64,000 nt of DNA, taken from Bradyrhizobium sp. LLZ17. Lineage in GTDB: Bacteria > Pseudomonadota > Alphaproteobacteria > Rhizobiales > Xanthobacteraceae. Both the position numbers and the translations under genes were made by a program. The stretch covers positions 5,747,001 through 5,811,000 of the forward strand of contig NZ_CP165734.1 of NCBI RefSeq assembly GCF_041200145.1, in the 5' to 3' direction. Every line of letters begins with the position of its first letter. Positions within the stretch are counted from its first letter, which is position 1. The notes beneath the pieces are model-generated. The model did no database searches. It was given only the letters and a program-made list of their open reading frames with translations, and had not been told where the DNA came from. Shown here one piece after another: positions 58,023 to 64,000 of the stretch.

Positions 58023-58404
58023 CCTTCGCGTAGGCCGATGCCGCCCTGCGCGGCGCAGCTTTCTTCGCCGGCGGATTGGCCGGCATCGTCGCCACGAAAT
58101 CGAGCGCGCGCTTCACCCAGATCTTGAGCCCGGCATCGGTTCGCGTGCCTTCGTCAGAGACCCGCACGAAGCCGGTCATGATGCGCCCGCGCATTTCCAT
58201 CGGACTCGCATGTGGCTCCTTCAGCATTCGCGCATGCGCCTGCGGGCCGACGCGAAACAGCATGCCGCCGCGGCCGCTGATGGTGCAGCACATGACGTTG
58301 TCCACCATGAAACAAAGCCCGCCCATCATCTTCTTTTCCGCGACCTGGCCTTGTCCCGCCAGCAACTTGCGAACCCGTGCGGCGGTGCCTTCGTCATAGG
58401 CCAT
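57976..58404 (-). CDS. TfoX N-terminal domain family protein
   Basis: A 142-residue protein with the TfoX-N fold (about residues 1-105): EKKMMGGLCFMVDNVMCC, then GGMLFRVGPQAHARMLKEPH and GLKIWVKRALDFVATMP are family blocks. The tail is Ala/Lys/Arg-rich and may bind nucleic acid. The TfoX C-terminal domain is absent, as in most non-competence members. Their role is unknown. It is convergent and overlapping with the GFA-like gene and divergent from the decarboxylase. Confidence 0.85.
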   Translation of the reverse strand: MAYDEGTAARVRKLLAGQGQVAEKKMMGGLCFMVDNVMCCTISGRGGMLFRVGPQAHARMLKEPHASPMEMRGRIMTGFVRVSDEGTRTDAGLKIWVKRALDFVATMPANPPAKKAAPRRAASAYAKAKAPPRGQARMGPRR

Positions 58405-58547
58405 GACTGTCCCTCCGGTTTCAGCTTATCCTTCCAGCTTCTCGCGCGCGCAAGGCAGCCATGAACACACTTCCTTGCGCGCATACCGCGACCTCGGCCA
58501 TCATGCGTCGCGTCCTTACGGTAACGGTCGCGGGCGCTGGAGGAAGC

Positions 58548-60209
58548 ATGAAGAACAAGATCATCGGCCGCTCCGCCTTTCTCGCGCTGCTCAAGGACGA
58601 AGGCATCACGCATTTGTTCGGCAATCCCGGCACGACCGAGCTGCCGATCATGCATGCGCTGAAGGACCACCCTGACCTCACCTATGTGATGGCGATGCAG
58701 GAGAGCCTGGTGGTCGCGATCGCGGACGGTTATAGCCGCGCCTCCGGCAAGCTCGTCGCCTGCAACGTGCATGTCGCGCCCGGCCTCGGCAACGCGATGG
58801 GCTCGCTGTACAACGCCCAGTTCACGGGCACGCCGATGATCTTGACCGCGGGCCAGCAGGAGCAGGGCCACGGTCTGATGGAGCCGGTGCTTTATGGCCC
58901 GCTGGTGCGTATGGCCGAGCCGCTGGTGAAATGGGCGGTCGAGGTGACGCGGCTGGAGGATCTGCCGCGCATCGTGCGCCGCGCCGCCAAGGTCGCGATG
59001 ACGCCGCCGACCGGGCCGGTGTTCATCTCGCTGCCCGGCGACATCCTGAACAGCGAGGCCGGCATCGATCTCGGCCGCTCCACGCGGATCGATGCCCGGA
59101 CAAGGCCGTCGGACGAGGCGCTGAAGGCTTTTGCCGCGCGTCTGCTGAAGGCCGAGCGTCCGGTGATCGTCACCATGGACGAGGTGGTGAAAAGCGATGC
59201 GCTCGAGGAGGCCGCCGAGCTTGCCGAACTGCTGGGCGCTGCCGCCTATCAATCCTCGACGCCCTATGGTTCGCATTTCCTCTCCGAGAGCCCGAGCTTC
59301 GTCGGCACGTTGGCGCGGGTGCAGAAGGTCGCGCGCGATACGCTCGCGACCTACGATCTCCTGATCGCACTCGGCGGCGATCCGTTGCGGATGTCGGTCC
59401 ATAGCGAGGTCGACGCGCTGCCGGATGACCTCGGCATCGTCCAGGTCGGCCTAGCCGATTGGGAGATCGCCAAGAACTATGGCGTCGAGATCGCGCTCAA
59501 GGCAGATCTGAAGGAGACCCTGCGCGCGCTGATCCCCGTGCTGAAGCAGATGGGCGGCACGGCACTGGCGAGCCGCGCCAAGCAGCGCCTCGCCGAGCTC
59601 GCGCCGAAGAACTGGAGCGCGCGCCGCGCCGCGCTAGTCGAGCAGATCGGCAAGAGCGCCGGTCGGGCGCCGATCGATCCCGACTGGCTGGTGCTGCAAA
59701 TGGTCGAGGCGATGCCTGACAACGCCATTCTCGTCGACGAAGGCCTCACCTCCAGCCGCCAGGTCACGGCGCTGCGTCCGCACCGCGATCGCTATGGCTA
59801 TCACGGGCTCGCCTCCGGTGGCATCGGCTGGGGCTTGCCGGCCTCGGTCGGCGCCAGCATCGCCAATCCGCAGCGCCCCGTCGTGTGCTTCTCTGGCGAT
59901 GGCAGCGCGATGTATTCGATCCAGTCGCTATGGACCGCCGCGCATCACAAGCTGCCGCTCAACGTCGTCATCGCCAACAATGGCGGCTACCGCATCATCA
60001 AGCAGCGCCTGCTCGCGTTTCACGGCGACGATAATTATGTCGGCATGGATTTCGTCGATCCGCCGGTGGATTTCGCGGGAATCGCGAAGGCGCTGGGCTG
60101 CGAGGCGATCAAGGTCAGCGATCCCCGCGAGCTGAAGGCGACGCTGTCGTCGGCGTTCAACCGTCCCGGCACGAAGCTGATCGAAGTGATGGTGGACGGG
60201 AAGGTGTGA
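58548..60209 (+). CDS. Thiamine-diphosphate enzyme, benzoylformate-decarboxylase-like
   Basis: A 553-residue ThDP-dependent enzyme. The N-terminal domain has FGNPGTTELPIMHAL and the cofactor-activating Glu in MAMQESLVVAIADGYSR; the C-terminal domain has the diphosphate motif CFSGDGSAMYSIQSLW to VIANNGG. This arrangement is nearest to benzoylformate decarboxylase and related 2-oxo-acid decarboxylases; acetolactate synthase marks are weaker. The start ATG 58548 has a good GGAGGAAG; an earlier ATG at 58461 lacks one. Likely reaction: 2-oxo-acid to aldehyde, which the nearby aldehyde dehydrogenase could take further. Inference only. Confidence 0.85.
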   Translation: MKNKIIGRSAFLALLKDEGITHLFGNPGTTELPIMHALKDHPDLTYVMAMQESLVVAIADGYSRASGKLVACNVHVAPGLGNAMGSLYNAQFTGTPMILTAGQQEQGHGLMEPVLYGPLVRMAEPLVKWAVEVTRLEDLPRIVRRAAKVAMTPPTGPVFISLPGDILNSEAGIDLGRSTRIDARTRPSDEALKAFAARLLKAERPVIVTMDEVVKSDALEEAAELAELLGAAAYQSSTPYGSHFLSESPSFVGTLARVQKVARDTLATYDLLIALGGDPLRMSVHSEVDALPDDLGIVQVGLADWEIAKNYGVEIALKADLKETLRALIPVLKQMGGTALASRAKQRLAELAPKNWSARRAALVEQIGKSAGRAPIDPDWLVLQMVEAMPDNAILVDEGLTSSRQVTALRPHRDRYGYHGLASGGIGWGLPASVGASIANPQRPVVCFSGDGSAMYSIQSLWTAAHHKLPLNVVIANNGGYRIIKQRLLAFHGDDNYVGMDFVDPPVDFAGIAKALGCEAIKVSDPRELKATLSSAFNRPGTKLIEVMVDGKV

Positions 60210-60246
60210 GGTGGCGCCATCGCGCCGGTGCTCGCCACGTTCTGAG

Positions 60247-60352
60247 CTGTCATCGCCCGACTTGATCGGGCGATCCAGTATTCCAGAGATGGCTATGATT
60301 CCTCGATAGGCCGCGGCGTACTGGATGCCCCGGTCAAGCCGGGGCATGACAG
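60247..60352. repeat. Palindromic repeat, family E (opposite orientation)
   Basis: CTGTCATCGCCCGACTTGATC ... CCAGTATTCCAGAG ... CGGCGTACTGGATGCCCC ... GGGGCATGACAG, an inverted version of the copy at 11288-11392. Located between two convergent genes. Confidence 0.75.
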
Positions 60353-60365
60353 CGTGGTGTGGCAA

Positions 60366-61745
60366 CTATCCCGTCTTTCCCACCCGATACTCCGCCGCCG
60401 GGTGCGGCGCATCCAGCCGCGCACGACCCGCGCCGAACAGCTTCTCCCGCAGCGTGCCCTTGGCGTATTCGGGCTTGTACCGCCCGCGCCTGGTCAGCTC
60501 CGGCACCAGCATGTCGGCGATGTCCTCGAAATCGCCGGGCGAAATCGCGAACGCGACGTTGAGCCCGTCGACGTCGGTCTTCTCGAACCAGTCCTCGATC
60601 TTGTCCGCGGCCGTCTCCGGCGTGCCGACCACGACGGGGCCGGCGCCGCCGACGCCGACATGCTCGATCACGTCACGCACGGTCCAGATGCGGTCGGGAT
60701 CGGCGCGGGTGACGTTGTCCATGGCGCTGCGGCCGGCGTCGTTCTGGACGTGGCGCACCTGCTGGTCGAGGTCGTAGCCGGAGAAGTCGACGCCGGTCCA
60801 ACCCGACATCAGCGCCAGTGCGCCTTCGGGGCTGATATGGCGGCGATAGTCGGCGTACTTCTCTTTCGCCTCCGCCTCCGTCCGCCCGAGGATGATCGTC
60901 ATCATCGAGAACATCAGGATCTCGGCCGGGTTGCGGCCGAGTGCTGCGGCCTCCTGACGGACCGCGGAGACGCGCGGCGCGATCACCTTGGCCGATGGTC
61001 CTGACATGAACACGCATTCGGCGTGGCGCGCCGCGAATTGCCGGCCGCGCGGCGAGGTGCCGGCCTGGTACAGCACCGGCGTGCGCTGCGGCGACGGCTC
61101 GCTGAGGTGAATGGTGTTGTTGATGCGGTAGTTCGCACCTTCATGATTGACGCGATGAACTTTTGTGGGATCCGTGAAGATGCCGCGCTTGCGGTCACGC
61201 AGCACGGCGCCGTCCTCCCAGCTTCCTTCCCAGAGCTTGTAGACCACCTCCATATATTCGTCGGCGATGTCGTAGCGGTCGTCATGCCCGGTCTGCTTCT
61301 CCTTGCCGGCGCCGCGGGCGGCGCTGTCGAGATAGCCGGTGACGACGTTCCAGCCGATCCGTCCCTCGGTCAGATGGTCGAGAGTCGACATCCGCCGCGC
61401 GAACGGATAGGGCGGCTCGAAGGAGAGATTGCTGGTGACGCCAAAGCCGAGATTTTGCGTCACCGCCGCCATGGCGGAGAGCAGCAGCAGCGGCTCGTTC
61501 GACGGCGTCTGTGCTGCATTGCGCAAGGCTGCGTCAGGGCTGTTGCCATAGACGTCGTAGACGCCGAGCACGTCGGCCAGGAACAGCCCGTCGAAGCGCC
61601 CACGCTCCAGCGTCCTGGCGAGATCGATCCAGTAGGGCAGGCGGTTGTATTCGGCGGTGCGGTCACGCGGATGGGTCCATAACCCCGGTGATTGATGCGC
61701 GACGCAATTCATCGCAAATGCGTTGAGCCTGATCTGTTTGGCCAT
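60366..61745 (-). CDS. LLM class flavin-dependent monooxygenase (NtaA/SnaA/DszA type)
   Basis: A 459-residue FMNH2-dependent monooxygenase of the NtaA family. Marks: QIRLNAFAMNCVAHQSPGLW at the start, FDGLFLADVLGVYDVYGN, the LTEGRIGWNVVTGYLDSAAR block, and RTPVLYQAGTSPRGRQFAAR. Such enzymes oxidise chelators, sulfonates or sulfur heterocycles and need a separate flavin reductase, not seen here. The start ATG 61745 gives the normal N-terminus; 42 extra codons upstream are unlikely. It is divergent from the M20 peptidase across 251 bases, which hold no gene. Confidence 0.9.
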   Translation of the reverse strand: MAKQIRLNAFAMNCVAHQSPGLWTHPRDRTAEYNRLPYWIDLARTLERGRFDGLFLADVLGVYDVYGNSPDAALRNAAQTPSNEPLLLLSAMAAVTQNLGFGVTSNLSFEPPYPFARRMSTLDHLTEGRIGWNVVTGYLDSAARGAGKEKQTGHDDRYDIADEYMEVVYKLWEGSWEDGAVLRDRKRGIFTDPTKVHRVNHEGANYRINNTIHLSEPSPQRTPVLYQAGTSPRGRQFAARHAECVFMSGPSAKVIAPRVSAVRQEAAALGRNPAEILMFSMMTIILGRTEAEAKEKYADYRRHISPEGALALMSGWTGVDFSGYDLDQQVRHVQNDAGRSAMDNVTRADPDRIWTVRDVIEHVGVGGAGPVVVGTPETAADKIEDWFEKTDVDGLNVAFAISPGDFEDIADMLVPELTRRGRYKPEYAKGTLREKLFGAGRARLDAPHPAAEYRVGKTG

Positions 61746-61996
61746 GCTGGTCCCTCGGCGCCCTGTACTGAGCGCTCTTCGAATGATAGACGTGCGCCCC
61801 GACTTGGCGAAGTTCTTGCATATCGCGCGACCTTGGCAAGGCCAAATCAGCAGCGCTCCTGCCCTTGGCAAGCCGATCTCAAGAGAGCAAGAACGAATCC
61901 CAAAAAGATATCAAGAGCGACCCAACTTCCCGCCACTTTCGGTAGCCGGCCTAGCCCGCTACGCTCGCCCGCCTCGAAGCTGTGAAAACCAAAGCA

Positions 61997-63382
61997 ATGA
62001 CCAGAGCCGACGCCATCGCCCGCGCCCGTGACGATTTCCAGTCCGGCGCGTTCCTCGCCGAACTCGACCGTCGCGTGGCCTACCGGACCGAGAGCCAGAA
62101 TCCGTCGCGCGGCGCCGAGCTGCGCGGCTATTTGGAACAGGAGATGGTGCCGGCGTTCGCCGCGCTCGATTTTACTAGCCGCGTGGTCGAATCCCCCAGC
62201 GGCAAGGCGCCATTCCTGTTCGCCGAGCATCATGAGAGTGCATCCGCGCCGACCGTGCTGATCTACGGCCATGGCGATGTCGTCGACGGCATGGAGGGCG
62301 AGTGGCGCGACGGCCGCGACCCCTGGCGCACGACGATTGCGGGGACTCGCCTCTATGGCCGCGGCACCGCCGACAACAAGGGGCAGCACAGCATCAACAT
62401 GGCCGCGCTCCGCGCGGTGCGCGAGGCCCGCGGTGGCAAGCTCGGCTTCAATGCCAAATTCATCGTCGAGATGGGCGAAGAGATCGGCTCGCCCGATCTC
62501 GGCAAGGTCTGCGATCTCAATCGCGAGGCGCTCAAGGCGGATCTGTTCATGGCCTCTGATGGACCGCGTCTGTCCGCGGATCGTCCGACGCTGTTCCTCG
62601 GCTGCCGTGGTGGCGTCCGCATCCATCTCGACGTCAATCTGCGCGATGGCGGCCACCATTCCGGCAATTGGGGCGGCGTGCTCGCCAATCCCGCGACCAT
62701 CCTTGTCAATGCGATCTCAACGCTGGTCGACGGCCACGGCCGCCTCCAGCTCGAGGCACTGAAGCCGCCGCGCCTCACCAACCAGATCAAGAGCTACCTT
62801 GCCGACGTGCAGGTGGTGCCGACCGAGGGCGAGCCCGCGCTCGCGGAGAACTGGGGTGAAGAGGGGTTGTCCGCGGCCGAGCGGCTCTACGCCTGGAACA
62901 CGCTCGAAGTGCTGGCGATGTCATCGGGCAATATCGAGAAGCCGGCCAATGCCATTCCCGGCCACGCCAACGCCGTGCTGCAACTGCGTTTCGTGGTCGG
63001 CACCAAGGTCGAGGGTCTCATTGAGGCCATTCGCGCGCACCTCGCGCAGAAGGGCTTTCCGATGGTCGAGGTGCGGGCGGCGCAGAGCTTTGCCGCCTCG
63101 CGCACCGATTTCGACAGCCCCTGGATCAAATGGGCGGCGGATTCGGTGCGACAGACCACCGGCAAGGCGCCGGCGGTGCTGCCGAATTTCGGCGGTTCGC
63201 TGCCGAACGACGTGTTCTCCGAGATTTTGGGCCTGCCGACGATCTGGGTCCCGCACTCCTATCCCGGCTGTTCCCAGCATGCGCCCAATGAGCACATCCT
63301 GCTGCCTTTGACCGAAGAGGCACTGACCGTGATGGCCGGCCTGTTCTGGGATCTCGGAGAATTGCCGCACCCGTTAACCTGA
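61997..63382 (+). CDS. M20 family metallopeptidase (carboxypeptidase/deacetylase type)
   Basis: A 461-residue di-zinc hydrolase. Metal and catalytic parts: VLIYGHGDVVDGMEGEW, LYGRGTADNKGQHSINM, the catalytic Glu in IVEMGEEIGSPDL, and the late His in PHSYPGCSQHAPNEHILL. It probably cleaves an N-acyl amino acid or dipeptide. ATG 61997 is chosen; a GTG at 61982 is also in frame. The amino-acid-type SBP gene begins 86 bases downstream on the same strand, so uptake and cleavage of the same compound is plausible, though unproven. Confidence 0.9.
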   Translation: MTRADAIARARDDFQSGAFLAELDRRVAYRTESQNPSRGAELRGYLEQEMVPAFAALDFTSRVVESPSGKAPFLFAEHHESASAPTVLIYGHGDVVDGMEGEWRDGRDPWRTTIAGTRLYGRGTADNKGQHSINMAALRAVREARGGKLGFNAKFIVEMGEEIGSPDLGKVCDLNREALKADLFMASDGPRLSADRPTLFLGCRGGVRIHLDVNLRDGGHHSGNWGGVLANPATILVNAISTLVDGHGRLQLEALKPPRLTNQIKSYLADVQVVPTEGEPALAENWGEEGLSAAERLYAWNTLEVLAMSSGNIEKPANAIPGHANAVLQLRFVVGTKVEGLIEAIRAHLAQKGFPMVEVRAAQSFAASRTDFDSPWIKWAADSVRQTTGKAPAVLPNFGGSLPNDVFSEILGLPTIWVPHSYPGCSQHAPNEHILLPLTEEALTVMAGLFWDLGELPHPLT

Positions 63383-63467
63383 GCCGCGCTCCAGCCAAAA
63401 GTCACATTCTATTCCGGGCCGATTTGTGCTTGCATCCGGCCGCATCATCCTGAAAGGGGACTAAAAA

Positions 63468-64000
63468 GTGAAACATTTCCGTAGCATCGGGCTCGCGCTC
63501 GCCGCGACCTTTGCCGTCAGCCAGGCCGGCGCCGAGGAGCTCACCGGCACGCTGAAGAACATCAAGGACACCGGCGCCATCACGCTCGGCTTCCGCGATT
63601 CGTCGATCCCGTTCTCCTATCTCGACGACAACCAGAAGCCCGTCGGGTTCGCGATGGACATCTGCTACAAGATCGTCGACGCCGTGAAGAAAGAGCTCAA
63701 GCTCGACAAGCTCGAGGTCAAGCTCAACCCGGTGACCTCGGCGACGCGTATCCCGCTGATGGCGAATGGCACGATCGATCTCGAGTGCGGCTCGACCACC
63801 AACAATGCCGAGCGCCAGAAGCAGGTCGCCTTCACCAACACGCACTACCTGACCGCGAGCCGCTACGTCTTCAAGAAGTCGAGCGGCCTCAAGTCGATCG
63901 ACGATCTCAAGGGCAAGTCGGTGGTCTCCACCGCCGGCACCACCAACATCAAGCAGCTCACCGAGGCTAACGTTGCCAAGAGCCTGGGTGCCAACATCAT
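63468..64000 (+). CDS. Amino-acid ABC transporter substrate-binding protein (GltI-like), cut by window end
   Basis: The first 177 codons of a periplasmic binding protein of the polar-amino-acid family (family 3); the rest lies beyond the window. Signal peptide SIGLALAATFAVSQAGAEE. Body starts TGTLKNIKDTGAITLGFRDS and has SIPFSYLDDNQKPVGFAMDI, ATRIPLMANGTIDLECGSTT and VSTAGTTNIKQL, all typical of glutamate/aspartate binders. The start is GTG 63468, preceded by GAAAGGGGAC. Permease and ATPase genes would be expected just downstream. Confidence 0.88.
   Translation, partial: MKHFRSIGLALAATFAVSQAGAEELTGTLKNIKDTGAITLGFRDSSIPFSYLDDNQKPVGFAMDICYKIVDAVKKELKLDKLEVKLNPVTSATRIPLMANGTIDLECGSTTNNAERQKQVAFTNTHYLTASRYVFKKSSGLKSIDDLKGKSVVSTAGTTNIKQLTEANVAKSLGANI

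Overview
The window reads as chromosomal DNA of a high-GC alphaproteobacterium, most probably a Bradyrhizobium or close relative. This is inferred from gene content and order (N-formylglutamate amidohydrolase beside cpdR, kdsD beside an outer-membrane barrel, gltB-gltD, CpdR and MmgR-type regulators), from a ROSE-type RNA thermometer ahead of a small heat-shock gene, and from many GC-rich palindromic repeats between genes. No sequence search was possible, so the genus is inference.

Layout. 0-8.2 kb: M3 oligopeptidase, a DUF1007 + NicO metal export pair, a MAPEG protein, ferrochelatase, an orphan ABC substrate-binding protein (SBP), and an SPFH/NfeD membrane pair. 8.3-21 kb: arabinose-5-phosphate isomerase, an outer-membrane barrel, glutamate synthase (gltB, gltD; both frameshifted as written), a secreted proline-rich protein, an esterase, and Hsp20 with its thermosensor. 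21-31.9 kb: a lysophospholipase-like hydrolase, a large membrane-anchored di-haem cytochrome, a cyclase-TPR protein, LysE and TauE exporters, a LysR regulator, HisN, the MmgR/suhB small RNA, and N-formylglutamate amidohydrolase. 32-39 kb: CpdR, tRNA-Val, DUF488, a secreted lipase, a mandelate-racemase-like enolase, a haem-c sensor adenylate cyclase, and a second orphan SBP. 39.5-44 kb: a lower-GC decayed patch with a broken FAD monooxygenase, a transposase stump, small unknown genes and a nonsense-interrupted gene. 44-52 kb: AlkB, an SBP and a hydantoinase divergent from two TIM-barrel amidohydrolases plus a Rieske ferredoxin. 52.2-53.4 kb: an IS5-family element. 53.5-64 kb: SDR, aldehyde dehydrogenase, old yellow enzyme, a GFA-like protein, TfoX-N, a benzoylformate-decarboxylase-like enzyme, an LLM monooxygenase, an M20 peptidase, and the start of an amino-acid SBP cut by the window edge.

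How the genes work together. The core-metabolism parts cover nitrogen assimilation (GOGAT, with a possible sigma-54 promoter), haem and histidine synthesis, metal export and heat shock. The right half is catabolic: hydantoin/dihydropyrimidine, carboxylated aromatics, and 2-oxo-acid to aldehyde to acid conversion, with scattered solute-binding proteins that lack their own permeases here.

A caution for every reader: at least ten genes carry frame lesions, nearly all single missing bases in short runs of one base. That pattern is more typical of uncorrected sequencing error than of independent gene death, so the broken genes should be treated as probably intact in the organism until rechecked.
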